Source of the DNA: Bosea sp. NBC_00550
GTDB taxonomy: Bacteria; Pseudomonadota; Alphaproteobacteria; Rhizobiales; Beijerinckiaceae
Assembly: GCF_026020075.1 (NCBI RefSeq)
Contig: NZ_CP102772.1
Span: 682,001-746,000 of the forward strand
Reading direction: 5' to 3'
DNA: 64,000 bases
Shown: piece after piece, positions 1 through 11,025 of the stretch
How positions within the stretch are numbered: the stretch's first letter is position 1
Layout: every line of letters begins with the position of its first letter
The notes under the pieces: generated by a model
Database searches by the model: none
What the model saw: only the letters and a program-made list of their open reading frames with translations
Told to the model about the DNA's origin: nothing
Position numbers and translations under genes: made by a program

Positions 1-50
1 ATCCACCGAATGTCCCGAAATGGCGCAAGATCGATATTCCGGGGCAAAAC

Positions 51-506
51 CTATGGAACATAGGCTCGCATCCGGTCGATCGTGAAAAGATAGTCGTCGC
101 GCGATTGCGAGCTGTGGCAGGACTGGCACCGATCTGCGAAGGCCGTGCGCCTGATCTGGCGGCTGGTATCGAACTGTTGGAAATGCCAGTCGCCGGTGCT
201 GACGTCTGCCGGGAAATCCGCGCCCCAGTTCACCCCTTTCTCCATCACGAAATACTCGGCGAGCTGACGCGCCCTCCAGACGCCGAGGACGAGCCGGGTG
301 CCCGGCGGGAGCGGCTTGCCGGCCTTGGCCAGAGCGAGCGTCTCCGGCAGTGCGAACGCTTCCTCCTTGTTGAAGCCCCGATCGTACGTGGCGTAGAGCA
401 CGTACTTGTCGAAGTCCTTCGGGAAGGTCGCGCGGTTGGTCTGGGCGTTCGCCGTCACGATCGAGCACAGTAGGAACGCGATCGCAGCTATGCGGTGGAC
501 CGTCAT
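51..506 (-). CDS. Cytochrome P460-like exported heme protein
   Basis: A 151-residue protein with an N-terminal signal peptide (hydrophobic residues 5-20, likely cleavage after ANA). A single c-type heme motif CQSCH sits at residues 127-131. The layout, a short secreted domain ending in one CxxCH, matches the cytochrome P460 family, whose members are periplasmic heme proteins; some oxidise hydroxylamine, but many have no known substrate. The gene lies just downstream of the SDR on the same strand (22 bp gap), so the two may be co-transcribed. The family call rests on overall layout and the heme motif. No substrate can be inferred. Confidence 0.75.
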   Translation of the reverse strand: MTVHRIAAIAFLLCSIVTANAQTNRATFPKDFDKYVLYATYDRGFNKEEAFALPETLALAKAGKPLPPGTRLVLGVWRARQLAEYFVMEKGVNWGADFPADVSTGDWHFQQFDTSRQIRRTAFADRCQSCHSSQSRDDYLFTIDRMRAYVP

Positions 507-528
507 GCTGTTTCCCTTTCGATGCGGT

Positions 529-1362
529 TCAATCCAGAGCGAGCGAGGTAGAGAGTTCGCGATGCTCGTCGATCTGCTGCTGGATGGTCTTCAGGTTCGC
601 CTCGACGGCCGCCATGGCGTCCGCGCCGGCGACGAAGCGCAGCGGGAGCTTCCCGGAATCGGACAAGGTGACCATCGCACCGGCCAGCTTCGCCGGATCA
701 CCTCCCTGGAGACCATTCATGCCTGACCAGGCAGCGACGGTCTGGGCCGTGCGCTCGGCGTAATCGTCGACCGCCAACTGGGGCCAGATCGTCGAGGCGC
801 CCTCGACGAGGAGCTCGGTGCGAAAGAAGCCCGGCTCGACGGCCATCGTCTCGATGCCAAACGGTGCCACGTCATAGCGGAGCGATTCCATCCAACCTTC
901 GAGGGCGAACTTCGAGGCGGCGTATGCGACGACGAATTCCTGCCCGATCAGGCCGGCCAGGGACGTGACGGTGATGACCTGGCCGGCGCGCTGCTTGCGC
1001 ATGATCGGCAGGATTGCGCGGGTGACGATCGTAGGCCCGAAGAAGTTGGTCTCCATCTGCGCCCGGAAATCGTCGGGGCCGATGTTCTCGAAGTACCCGG
1101 CGTAGAAGTTGCCGGCGTTGTTCACCAGCACGTCGATTCGACCGAAGCGATCGATCGCTGCCTTGGCGGCGCTGCCGGCGGCCTCGGGATCGGTGATGTC
1201 CAGCGCGACCGTGAGCAGGCTGTCATGCGTGCCGATCGCCTTGCGCACCCTCTCCGGATCGCGTCCCGTCGCGACGACGCGATGGCCGGCCGCGAGTGCC
1301 TTGCGTGCGATATCAATGCCCAGGCCACGGCCGGCACCGGTGACGAACCAAATCTTGGTCAT
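529..1362 (-). CDS. SDR family oxidoreductase
   Basis: A classical short-chain dehydrogenase of 277 residues. The start is placed at MTKIWFVTG because an AAGAAG ribosome site lies 7 bases before it; the longer upstream frame has no such site. The cofactor motif TGAGRGLG is near residue 8, the NNAG motif near 83, and the catalytic YAASK near 150. An arginine after the first strand and D/T choices suggest NADP(H), but this is a guess. It lies between an aldo/keto reductase and a P460-like protein on the same strand, a small redox gene group opposite a LysR regulator. The substrate is unknown. Confidence 0.9.
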   Translation of the reverse strand: MTKIWFVTGAGRGLGIDIARKALAAGHRVVATGRDPERVRKAIGTHDSLLTVALDITDPEAAGSAAKAAIDRFGRIDVLVNNAGNFYAGYFENIGPDDFRAQMETNFFGPTIVTRAILPIMRKQRAGQVITVTSLAGLIGQEFVVAYAASKFALEGWMESLRYDVAPFGIETMAVEPGFFRTELLVEGASTIWPQLAVDDYAERTAQTVAAWSGMNGLQGGDPAKLAGAMVTLSDSGKLPLRFVAGADAMAAVEANLKTIQQQIDEHRELSTSLALD

Positions 1363-1469
1363 GATGTTTGCTTCTTTTGGCGATGACGCTTCGTGCCGAG
1401 GCCGCCTCATCGCCTGGGGAATCGGGCGCTCGATGGGAGCCGAGAACGTCTCGGCCCCCCTTCTGCGGA

Positions 1470-3640
<2,171 letters not shown>

Positions 3641-3823
3641 AACAGCGAAAGCGCTCTGGGCGATAGTCACAAGTTCTGCGTCTGCTTTGCGGCAGCGACG
3701 TCATGTCAGCAGTTGGCGCAAGTTTAGCCTGCGGCTACTTGGTGGCGCACACCATCGGTGACTTGGAGCCGGGAAGACGGCGAGTAACGGTAAACTCGCA
3801 ATACACGCTTCCTACTTTCACCC

Positions 3824-5887
3824 TCAAAGCTCTGACTTGCCTGTCGGGAACCAACTCTGAATGGTCTTCGGCACCATTTCCCCTCGCAGCGGCTTCGCAT
3901 AAAAATAGCCCTGAGCAGAATCGCACCCTGCTTCTCGCAGGCGTGCGGCCTGTTGGGAGCTTTCGACCCCTTCCGCAGTCGTATGCATTCCCATAGCGTG
4001 ACCGAGGCTTACGATGGCGGCGACAATCGCAGCGTCACTGTCGTCGCTGATCAGGTTCCGCACGAAACTCTGGTCGATCTTGATGTGGTCCACGGGGAAC
4101 TGCTTGAGATGGAGAAGCGACGCAAAGCCCGTCCCGAAATCATCCAGAGCGATGGAGACGCCGGCGTCGTGCAACTTGTTCAGGATGAAGGACGCCGTCG
4201 CCGTTCTGCGCCCGAGGAAAGCCGTTTCCGTCACTTCGACTTCAAAATGCGCCGAGGAGACACGTGTATCCTCCAGGATGCGGATAATCCTGTCGGCGAG
4301 CCTCGGGTCGGAGATCTCGGCGGAAGACAGATTGACCGCCACGCGACCGCATTCGAGACCCTGATTCAGCCATGATCGAACATCGGCCGCAACCTGGCGG
4401 ATCATCTGCTCGCCCAGAGCAATCGAAATGGCCTGCTCGGCGAACATCGAGCCAAAATAGTCAGGCGTGAGAAGCCCTTTGGTCGGATGGTTCCAACGCG
4501 CGAGGGCCTCGAAGCCGACGATCCGGCCTGTCACCAACGACACTTTTGGCTGGTAATAGGGAACGAACTGCTGTGCTGCGAGCCCTTCGCGGACGTCGTG
4601 TGCGATGGTCACGCGATGCTCCATCGTCTCGCGGGCGGCGCTGGTATAAGCAACCGCTTGGCTGCGCCCCTGCTCCTTCGCGCGATAGAGCGCGATGTCG
4701 GCGTCCTTCATCAGTTCGACCGGATCGCGGTGATGCTCAGGGAAGGTTGCCAGCCCGATGCTGACCGTTGTGGAAAGAGCTCGTCCTTCGTGCTGGAAGG
4801 GAGCACGGAGAGCTTCTACGATTTCCGTAGCAAGGGCAGTTGCTTCACTTCCCGCTGAAATATCGGCGAGTATGATGGCAAACTCGTCGCCCCCGAGGCG
4901 TGCCACGGTATCGCCTTCTCCGACAAAGCTTCTGAGCCGAATGGCCGCCTCCTGAAGGAGGAGGTCTCCAACCGCATGGCCGAGCGTGTCATTGACATCC
5001 TTGAAGTCGTCGAGATCCAGTAGCAACAGCCCCACGCCGGCCCCAGAGATTCCGGCATTCGCCAGCGCCTCGTTGAGGCGAGCCTGGAAGAGCGCCCGGT
5101 TCGCCAGGCCCGTCAGAGGGTCGTGATTGGCGGTTCGCCAGATGGCCTCTTCGGCGGCCTTCCGATCTGCGATGTCGAAGGTCAGTCCGATGAGCCGATT
5201 TTCGTCCTTTCGCTCGGCCCTGAGAGCAAGCCACGTTTGCGAGCCGTCAGGAGAAAGGTAGCGCACTTCGGCCGCGCCACTCCCTTCCGACCTGACGGCG
5301 CTCCAGAAGGCCGTCACTATTCCTCGGTCGTCGGGATGGACCCTGTTGATGAAATCGCCTGCCGGTCCCGAGGAAATGCCAAGCAGCATCATGGAATTCT
5401 CGGAGCGGTCGACCCACTGCGTCTCGAGATCGAGCTCCCAAGCAGCCATCCTGCTGGCCTGCAAAGCCAGCCGCAGGCGCTCCTCGCTCACCCGGATCGC
5501 GTTCTCGGCCGCTTTTCGTATGGTTATGTCAGTAAAGGTGCGCACCATTCCGCCGTTGGGGAGGCGGTTGGTTCGAACTTCCAGCACCGTTCCGTCTGGT
5601 CTCTGCCTATCGTAGTCCAGGATTTCTACGTGTATACCTTCATATTTGATGGCCCGAAGAAGCTCCTCGGTGACAGTACCAAATTCACCTTGTTCCATCT
5701 GCCATCTCTTCACCGCCTCGAAAGATGGATTGGAACGCATCAGGTCGGGTGGCAGGCCGAGCAGATCGATCGCGCGCTGATTGCAGACGGCCACATAGCC
5801 GTTGGCATCGACCATCAGAATTCCCTGGTCCACATGCTCCAGGACAGCGTTCAATAGAGCACTGTCCACGGGGAAAGATCGAGTCAT
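3824..5887 (-). CDS. PAS-GGDEF-EAL cyclic di-GMP protein
   Basis: A cytosolic protein of about 687 residues with two PAS domains (roughly 10-115 and 120-240), a diguanylate cyclase domain (250-410) and an EAL phosphodiesterase domain (425-675). The GGDEF signature is intact (RLGGDEFAIIL). So is the EAL set: GFEALARWNHP, an Asn in VAVNLSS, DDFGTGFASL, IKIDQSFV and TAEGVES. Both activities are possible from the residues alone. No membrane segment is present. The start is uncertain: ATG at 5887 lacks a clear ribosome site, and TTG codons at 5902 and 5920 are alternatives; GAGAGG lies 8 bases before the former. It converges with the LysR gene across 183 bp with no recognisable feature. Confidence 0.93.
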   Translation of the reverse strand: MTRSFPVDSALLNAVLEHVDQGILMVDANGYVAVCNQRAIDLLGLPPDLMRSNPSFEAVKRWQMEQGEFGTVTEELLRAIKYEGIHVEILDYDRQRPDGTVLEVRTNRLPNGGMVRTFTDITIRKAAENAIRVSEERLRLALQASRMAAWELDLETQWVDRSENSMMLLGISSGPAGDFINRVHPDDRGIVTAFWSAVRSEGSGAAEVRYLSPDGSQTWLALRAERKDENRLIGLTFDIADRKAAEEAIWRTANHDPLTGLANRALFQARLNEALANAGISGAGVGLLLLDLDDFKDVNDTLGHAVGDLLLQEAAIRLRSFVGEGDTVARLGGDEFAIILADISAGSEATALATEIVEALRAPFQHEGRALSTTVSIGLATFPEHHRDPVELMKDADIALYRAKEQGRSQAVAYTSAARETMEHRVTIAHDVREGLAAQQFVPYYQPKVSLVTGRIVGFEALARWNHPTKGLLTPDYFGSMFAEQAISIALGEQMIRQVAADVRSWLNQGLECGRVAVNLSSAEISDPRLADRIIRILEDTRVSSAHFEVEVTETAFLGRRTATASFILNKLHDAGVSIALDDFGTGFASLLHLKQFPVDHIKIDQSFVRNLISDDSDAAIVAAIVSLGHAMGMHTTAEGVESSQQAARLREAGCDSAQGYFYAKPLRGEMVPKTIQSWFPTGKSEL

Positions 5888-6203
5888 GCGCTGAGTAGTC
5901 AAGCGTCGGCCTCTCGCCAAGCTAACGGTCGATCAGGGTATGGCCGCGCGCTTTCGAAATGCTGAAAGATCGAGATCGATTTGCCCGATATCCTGTGTCC
6001 AGCGGTGGCTTGGACGACCTTCCTTTACCCAGCTGCCCGAGGCGCCGTTTAGCCTCCACCAAGACCTGGCGGCTACGAGGATGCGCTCGCCATGATGAAG
6101 GATGTCGGCAAGCGCGCGGCGCAAAAGCCTGATGAAGGTGTTCCTACCGGCAACGGTTCGGAGCGAGCGAAAGGCTGATCGTTATCACCAGCCGTGCATG
6201 ACA
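5888..6203. other. Gap with no supported gene
   Basis: About 316 bases upstream of the GGDEF-EAL gene and downstream of the broken methyltransferase. A 63-codon frame exists on the minus strand here but starts with TTG, has no ribosome site and resembles nothing I know. I see no repeat or RNA gene. Confidence 0.5.
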
Positions 6204-7057
6204 TCACTTTCGCCCTGTCGTTATGAGCAAAGTGTTCGGCCCGCTCCAACCGTCCGGCTGCGTAAAAACCGCTAGTTGGTCGCGAATATTCGCCCACGCG
6301 GCCTCCTGAGCGGGAGGTGCAAGTCGTGACAGCATGGCCATTACGGGCACGGCGGCCACGCGCAGGAATTTGACGTAATCGTCGACGGATGGAAGGCGGA
6401 ATGGCGCCTCGAGCCGAGCCGTTGAAACTTCGCCGAAGCCAGCAGCCAGAAAGAGCTGGTCGAGGTCCCCCACGCGCCCGAGGCTGAGAAGGCCGCCGGG
6501 CGCAAAAGGATCTCGCGGCGGAAGCCCTGCATGGCGTGAAGCTGTCGTCATGAGACTGCGGAGACAGGGATTCTGATCCGGCCCGGCGAAGACCATGGCT
6601 GAGAAGCAGCCCGTGGGCTTCAACGCCGCTTGGACAGCGGCGAGGCAACGCGCCGGCTCGGCATGAGCATGAGGCCCAGGCGGCAGATCGCTGCGTCGAA
6701 GACGTCGACCTCGGGCAGGGGCATCTGGGCGTCCGCAACCCGCCCTTCGACGATCGAGAGGCCAGCAGAAAAGGTGTTGCGCTGAAGGCGATCGACCAGC
6801 ATCGGCGACAGATCGGTGGCAACGATCCGACCTGACAGGCCCAACCGTTTCCCGAGCGCAATCGTCTGGTCACCGGCGCCGGCGGCCACGTCCAGGACGC
6901 ATCCCCCCGGCTCGACGCCCGCCAGGTCAAACATCGTTTGCGTCGGCTTCGAAAGCCACGCCGCGAGCGCCGCAGATTGGGCGTCCCACCCTTCCGCGGC
7001 GGCGTCCCATTGTTTGCGTGTCGCCTCAACCGTGGGGCTGGTTAGCTTGTCGGTCAT
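6204..7057 (-). pseudogene. Class I SAM-dependent methyltransferase, frameshifted
   Basis: The reading frame starts at 7057 (MTDKLTSPT, with AAGGCGG upstream) and encodes a UbiE-like methyltransferase. The SAM motif is VLDVAAGAGDQTIALG, followed by IVATDLSPMLVDR. After MLMPS the frame goes wrong and stops near 6620, while the neighbouring frame continues in good family sequence (RCLAAVQAALKPTG, then YVKFLRVAAVPV) to 6204. Adding one C to the C/G run near 6653-6658 restores MLMPSPARCLAAV, so a single-base deletion explains it. It could be a true pseudogene or a sequencing error. An EcfG-type promoter lies about 110 bases upstream. Confidence 0.8.
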
Positions 7058-7174
7058 TGGCCCGCCTTGGAATGAGGACGTCACTCGTCCGTGATGCACG
7101 GGTGTCGACAGCAGGCCCAGCTCCGAGAACCTGACGCGCACATTGAACACACCCACGCAACGAACCGAGTCGCC

Positions 7175-7199
7175 AACGGGCGACGGAATGATTGGTTCC
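7175..7199 (-). promoter_or_regulatory. EcfG-type stress promoter, minus strand
   Basis: Reading the minus strand, GGAAC (7199-7195) is followed by exactly 16 bases and CGTT (7178-7175). This matches the GGAAC-N16/17-CGTT consensus of the alphaproteobacterial general stress sigma factor EcfG. It points at the broken methyltransferase, whose start is about 110 bases further on. Confidence 0.6.
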
Positions 7200-7204
7200 G
7201 TTAC

Positions 7205-7230
7205 GGAACCTCGCTCGAAGGCCGTCCGTT
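7205..7230 (+). promoter_or_regulatory. EcfG-type stress promoter, plus strand
   Basis: GGAAC (7205-7209), 17 bases, then CGTT (7227-7230). It lies 36 bases before the start of the small gene at 7267. Its -35 element forms one arm of the palindrome GGTTCCGTTACGGAACC (7194-7210), whose other arm is the -35 of the divergent promoter. Confidence 0.6.
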
Positions 7231-7266
7231 TGAATCCGCAAATGCGAGACTTTGTGAGGTATCGCC

Positions 7267-7506
7267 ATGGTTTCGATATGGGGAGCCGCCGGGCCAAATC
7301 AGCGCCCCAGCCTCGTCAAGCGGGCGCTCTGCACCGAGCGGTGCCAGGACACAGCTGGCCGCCAGTTTAACGTCATCGTGTGGCGAGATTGGCCGGGTCT
7401 TTCGATCACCTCATATTCGCTCGAAGATGGCACTCCCGTCGAATACCACGACGAGTGCTATTTCAAGCTGCCGTCGGGCAAGACGCTAACCCGGTGCGAA
7501 CACTGA
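7267..7506 (+). CDS. Small hypothetical protein
   Basis: A 79-residue protein of unknown function. The ATG is preceded by GAGG at a spacing of 8, and an EcfG-type promoter lies 36 bases upstream, so I regard it as real. The centre has regular, soluble-looking sequence (FNVIVWRDWPGL, then SYSLEDGTPV) and four cysteines. No membrane segment or signal is seen. The last 21 bases overlap the end of the converging gene at 7486. Similar short proteins occur in rhizobia, but I cannot name a domain. Confidence 0.6.
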   Translation: MVSIWGAAGPNQRPSLVKRALCTERCQDTAGRQFNVIVWRDWPGLSITSYSLEDGTPVEYHDECYFKLPSGKTLTRCEH

Positions 7507-7767
7507 CGGTCCATGAGCCGCCGAGCCGTCGAATTTTGCCACGAAGCTGAGATGGCGGTCGGAGTAGGCGGTAACAAGGAGGACAATCTCGTGACCATTC
7601 CCCAACTGCGCCCGCATCCCTAGTGAGAAGCTGCCGGGGTCGACCGATCGAATATCACCGATAAGGGTGCCACTGCACCACGAGCCGTATTCATTGTGGA
7701 CAAGGCGATAAGCAATCGGGAGGTCCGTGCCGTCGCGCAGGATCAACCTGCCTTGGCCGGATTTCAT
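7486..7767 (-). CDS. Small hypothetical protein
   Basis: A 93-residue protein starting at MKSGQGRLILRDGTDL. It looks like a compact all-beta domain: short hydrophobic strands with glycines (LILRDGTDLPIAYRL, then GSWCSGTLIGD). It has no signal peptide. The start is chosen by the weak GAGAAC a few bases upstream; a longer upstream frame has no supporting site. The gene converges with, and slightly overlaps, the small gene at 7267. Function unknown. Confidence 0.55.
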   Translation of the reverse strand: MKSGQGRLILRDGTDLPIAYRLVHNEYGSWCSGTLIGDIRSVDPGSFSLGMRAQLGNGHEIVLLVTAYSDRHLSFVAKFDGSAAHGPSVFAPG

Positions 7768-7918
7768 GACGTTCTCGGTTTTGATTGTCCGGCCGAACCG
7801 CAATCGGCGGGAGGTAGCGCGCAAAGGCAGCGCTATGCATATTAGGCGCGTGTATTGAAGTGATAGCAAGCGCCCGACCGCGGACCCGGCCGCAGCTCCG
7901 CTCGGCTCAGACCTCCCG

Positions 7919-9088
7919 CTATGGCTTCAATACAACCTTGATGCAGCCGTCCTCCTTGTCGCGGAATTTTCTGTACATTTCGGGGGCATCCTCAAGGTTC
8001 GCCGGATGGGTGATGACGAAGCTTGGGTCGATTTCTCCGGCCTCGATTTTGGCCAGCAGCGGCTTGGTGTAAGCTTGGACATGGGTCTGGCCCATTTTAA
8101 AAGTCAGGCCTTTGTTCATCGCGGCGCCCAGCGGGATCTTGTCGCCCATTCCGACATAGACGCCGGGGATTGAAACTGTGCCCCCCTTGCGGCAGCACAT
8201 TATCGCCTCACGGAGAACATGGACCCGGTCGGTAGCGAGAAACGTCGCGGCCTTGACCTTGTCGAGTATGGCATCAGCTGCGCCGTGTCCGGCAGCTTCG
8301 CAGCCAACGGCATCAATGCAACTGTCAGGGCCTCGACCCTTCGTCCGCACCATCAGCTCGTCGTAGACGTCCAGTTTGGAGAAGTTGATCGTTTCGGCGC
8401 CGCCGGCCTCAGCCATCGCCAATCGTTCGGCAACCTCATCAATGGCGATGACCCGGCCGGCGCCGAGAATGAAGGCGGATCGGATCGCGAATTGGCCGAC
8501 CGGTCCACATCCCCAAATTGCGACGGTGTCGCCCTCCCGAATCTGGGCATTCTCCGCGGCCATATAGCCGGTTGGGAAAATGTCGGAGAGGAACAGCGCT
8601 TGCTCGTCCGAGACGCTGTCGGGGACTTTGATCGGGCCAATATCGGCCATTGGGACGCGCAAATATTCTGCCTGCCCACCGCTATATCCGCCGAGCATAT
8701 GGCTGAAGCCGAACAAGCCCGCCGGTGACTGGCCCATGGCCTTCGCGGCCATCTCCGCATTTGGGTTCGTGCGGTCGCAGGCGGAGAACATTCCTTGCCG
8801 GCAGAACCAGCAGTCGCCGCAGCTGATCGTGAAGGGCACGACAACCCGATCGCCGATCTTGAGATTGGTTACCTCTGAGCCGAGCACGACAACCTCCCCC
8901 ATGTTCTCATGACCGAGGATATCGCCGCTCTCCATTGTCGGCTGATATCCGTCGAGCAGATGCAGGTCCGACCCGCATATCGCGCAGCAGTTGATTTTGA
9001 TCACCGCGTCGCGCGGATGCTGAATTCGGGGATCGGGCACCGTATCGACTCGGACATCTCCTTTGCCGTGCCAGCATAGCGCGCGCAT
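7919..9088 (-). CDS. Zinc-dependent alcohol dehydrogenase
   Basis: A 389-residue medium-chain dehydrogenase. The catalytic zinc site shows CAICGSD near residue 35 and GHE near 60. The structural zinc site is the four-cysteine segment [15 protein letters not shown] near 95-109. The NAD(P)-binding Rossmann motif is [14 protein letters not shown] near 195. The inserted segment after the structural zinc, and the long middle region, resemble the formaldehyde dehydrogenase / threonine dehydrogenase-like subgroup rather than simple alcohol dehydrogenases. The start has GGAGGAGT just upstream. It stands alone; the physiological substrate cannot be told. Confidence 0.9.
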   Translation of the reverse strand: MRALCWHGKGDVRVDTVPDPRIQHPRDAVIKINCCAICGSDLHLLDGYQPTMESGDILGHENMGEVVVLGSEVTNLKIGDRVVVPFTISCGDCWFCRQGMFSACDRTNPNAEMAAKAMGQSPAGLFGFSHMLGGYSGGQAEYLRVPMADIGPIKVPDSVSDEQALFLSDIFPTGYMAAENAQIREGDTVAIWGCGPVGQFAIRSAFILGAGRVIAIDEVAERLAMAEAGGAETINFSKLDVYDELMVRTKGRGPDSCIDAVGCEAAGHGAADAILDKVKAATFLATDRVHVLREAIMCCRKGGTVSIPGVYVGMGDKIPLGAAMNKGLTFKMGQTHVQAYTKPLLAKIEAGEIDPSFVITHPANLEDAPEMYRKFRDKEDGCIKVVLKP

Positions 9089-9163
9089 TGGGGGTACTCC
9101 TCCTTGGGGACAATTCGCGATCGGCTCGCGCTGCTCGACTAGCCCACGTCTTAGGCCGGCCGG

Positions 9164-9334
9164 CTAGCCGCGATGTGGCTGACTAGTATTCAGGCGACGC
9201 AGAGCAACTGCGGATTCGCCTTGCTGCGGAAACTCAAGCTCATGTTCTGCGGCTCGACGTATCGCCGTACTTCCCGCCAAACAATTGCTGAAAGGCGTCA
9301 GTTCGGCGTGAAGCTGATCGACCGGCACAAACAT
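9164..9334 (-). CDS. Possible small protein, 56 residues
   Basis: A short frame (MFVPVDQLHAELTPF...) with a strong AAGGAG ribosome site 7 bases before its ATG. It has no recognisable domain. It lies in an otherwise gene-poor stretch of about 650 bases between the dehydrogenase and the YciF-like gene. The ribosome site is the only positive evidence. Confidence 0.35.
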   Translation of the reverse strand: MFVPVDQLHAELTPFSNCLAGSTAIRRAAEHELEFPQQGESAVALRRLNTSQPHRG

Positions 9335-9673
9335 CGGATTCTCCTTGAGCCCCAGCCGAAGGAGTAGTGGCGGTCTGCATATTGTCGGGAATTGCCGGCG
9401 GCAGCTCTCTGTCGCGCTGGCTCCAGATACGCCACCAACTGAGAGCGAACGGACATAGTTCCGGTCGAACCCATGGATTCTTCCAGCGCACCGACCTCGG
9501 CAAAATCTAGCGACGCGTTTGGTTGCTGACGGCAACTTCAAAGCTGGCGCCCCCGCGCGCGAACCTAATCATGGGCGAACGACTGACACTCGGGGGATTC
9601 CCGCCGCGCGAACGCTCTAACGCTGGTGAGATTGGGCCCCGGAGGCAGACCGATACCCACATCCATTCAGGTT

Positions 9674-9698
9674 GGAACAAGTGACTGAGGGCACCGTT
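9674..9698 (+). promoter_or_regulatory. EcfG-type stress promoter
   Basis: GGAAC (9674-9678), exactly 16 bases, then CGTT (9695-9698), an exact match to the EcfG consensus. It lies about 40 bases before the YciF-like gene, a family often found in general stress regulons. Confidence 0.7.
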
Positions 9699-9739
9699 CG
9701 ACCATCAGGCTGGAACAATTCAATCAGATGGAGAGCGGC

Positions 9740-10243
9740 ATGGGTTGGTTCACTAAAGACATCGCCACGATGGACGATCTGTTCGTCCACACCCTTCAGG
9801 ACATTTATTACGCCGAGAATCAGATCCGGAAGGCCTTGCCGGACATGGTCTCGAAGGCGACGAGCCCGGATCTGAAACGCGGCTTCGAAATGCATCTACG
9901 TGAGACCGAAGGGCAGATCACTCGACTCAAGGAGGTGTTCAAGCTCCATGGCGTCGAGGAAAAGGGAATTACCTGCCCCGCCATCGACGGCATCCTCGAG
10001 GAGGCCAACGACATCGCTGGCGAAGTCGACGACAAGCAGGTTCTGGACGCTGCTTTGATCGCCGCGGCCCAGGCCGTGGAGCACTACGAGATTACCCGGT
10101 ACGGCACCCTCGTGGCTTGGGCGAAGCAGCTCGGACGCGACGATTGCGCAGCCCTGCTGCAGCAGAATCTGGACGAGGAAGCTGCCACCGATAAGAAGCT
10201 CACCGAACTCGCTGTCAGCGGCATCAATCGCAAGGCTGCGTGA
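9740..10243 (+). CDS. YciF/YciE-like ferritin-fold protein (DUF892)
   Basis: A 167-residue helical protein of the DUF892 family. Diagnostic sequence is the start (DLFVHTLQDIYYAENQI) and the later AAAQAVEHYEITRYGTL, which supplies the Glu and His of a ferritin-like di-metal site. Family members form dimers with a di-iron-type centre and are induced by stress; their reaction is not established. The start at MGWFTK is preferred over the ATG 12 bases earlier because GGAGAG sits 6 bases before it. A perfect EcfG-type promoter lies upstream and a hairpin terminator follows. Confidence 0.9.
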   Translation: MGWFTKDIATMDDLFVHTLQDIYYAENQIRKALPDMVSKATSPDLKRGFEMHLRETEGQITRLKEVFKLHGVEEKGITCPAIDGILEEANDIAGEVDDKQVLDAALIAAAQAVEHYEITRYGTLVAWAKQLGRDDCAALLQQNLDEEAATDKKLTELAVSGINRKAA

Positions 10244-10249
10244 TGCAAA

Positions 10250-10280
10250 GGCCCCATCTCGTCGGATGGGGCCGTCTCTT
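10250..10280 (+). terminator. Hairpin terminator after the YciF-like gene
   Basis: A 9-bp GC-rich stem (GGCCCCATC at 10250-10258 pairing with 10265-10273) with a 6-base loop, followed by only a weak T-rich stretch. It begins 6 bases after the stop codon. Confidence 0.6.
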
Positions 10281-10305
10281 CGCCGAGCCGATATAGGAGG
10301 CGAGC

Positions 10306-10548
10306 ATGGACCCTTCAGAGCCGATCACCACCGGCCGGGATTTGGCATTGCGTCTGAACTCGGCTTTTCCCGAACGCGATTGGGTTGCGCTCCTCGCGGA
10401 GCGATCCGGCACAGGCCGCGATTTTGTCGAATGGCATCTGCAGGAAGACATGATGCCTCCGGAAACGCTTATTCGGGCAGCTGCCGAATTGCTCGATGAA
10501 CAACCGGCGGGCCGGCTAAGCTCAAATGATTTCAGAGCAGTTCAATGA
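10306..10548 (+). CDS. Small hypothetical protein, possible HTH
   Basis: An 80-residue protein with a strong GGAGG site 6 bases upstream. The middle (ALLAERSGTGRDFVEWHLQ) has the spacing of a helix-turn-helix, but I cannot place it in a family. Its stop overlaps the start of the next gene in an ATGA junction, so the two form an operon. No signal or membrane segment. A terminator precedes it, so it may have its own promoter or depend on read-through from the YciF-like gene. Confidence 0.6.
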   Translation: MDPSEPITTGRDLALRLNSAFPERDWVALLAERSGTGRDFVEWHLQEDMMPPETLIRAAAELLDEQPAGRLSSNDFRAVQ

Positions 10549-10790
10549 CGATCCTCGACCACGACGAGTATCGTGCGGCCGTTGAGCGCGCGGTGGCTCT
10601 TAGCGACGCATCCGAGGGGTCCGAAGAGGCCCGGGAGTTCAGTCGTCTTACGGCGGAGATTCGCGACTGGGATGAAGCCCACAAGGGCGATAATGCTCAT
10701 GGTCCAGAGGAGGACCAGAGCCTGCTGCGGCCGGACGACCTTCCATTCTCTGGACTGCCAGGCAATCTCGGAAGGCTATACAAGGACTGA
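10545..10790 (+). CDS. Small acidic protein, HigA N-terminus-like
   Basis: An 81-residue acidic protein, translationally coupled (ATGA) to the preceding gene. Its first half (EYRAAVERAVALSD... then LTAEIRDWDEAHKG) resembles the helical N-terminal segment of HigA-type antitoxins, but the DNA-binding part of HigA is absent. The tail LPFSGLPGNLGRLYKD is unlike HigA. It could be a small regulator or an antitoxin relative; no toxin gene is recognisable beside it. This is weak similarity, not an assignment. Confidence 0.55.
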   Translation: MTILDHDEYRAAVERAVALSDASEGSEEAREFSRLTAEIRDWDEAHKGDNAHGPEEDQSLLRPDDLPFSGLPGNLGRLYKD

Positions 10791-11025
10791 TTGGTGCCAT
10801 TCGGAGCAGTACCCCACGTGCCATGGTCTACCGGCCGATAGGCGCTGCCGGTACATCCGCGGCTAACGCCCGATCGGCGGTAGCAGAAGGGAGTCAGCGG
10901 GGTAATGTCGGCTCCCTTCGATGGTCATCTTGGCAGATAACCATCGCTGCCGGCGCTTGGTAACAAGCAGCGGTAGCGCTGCCACAACGGGGTAAGCCAC
11001 GGTCGGGTTCCGCCGCTGCAAAGAC

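Noticed and set aside
3703..3996. Plus-strand 97-codon frame
   Set aside because: It runs into the opposite strand of the GGDEF-EAL gene, has no ribosome site and no family likeness.
5933..6124. Minus-strand 63-codon frame
   Set aside because: It starts with TTG, has no ribosome site, and I cannot match it to any family.
9425..9455. EcfG-like motif on the minus strand before the 56-residue frame
   Set aside because: GGAAC is followed by GTT only at 18 bases and by CGTT at 6, outside the accepted spacing.
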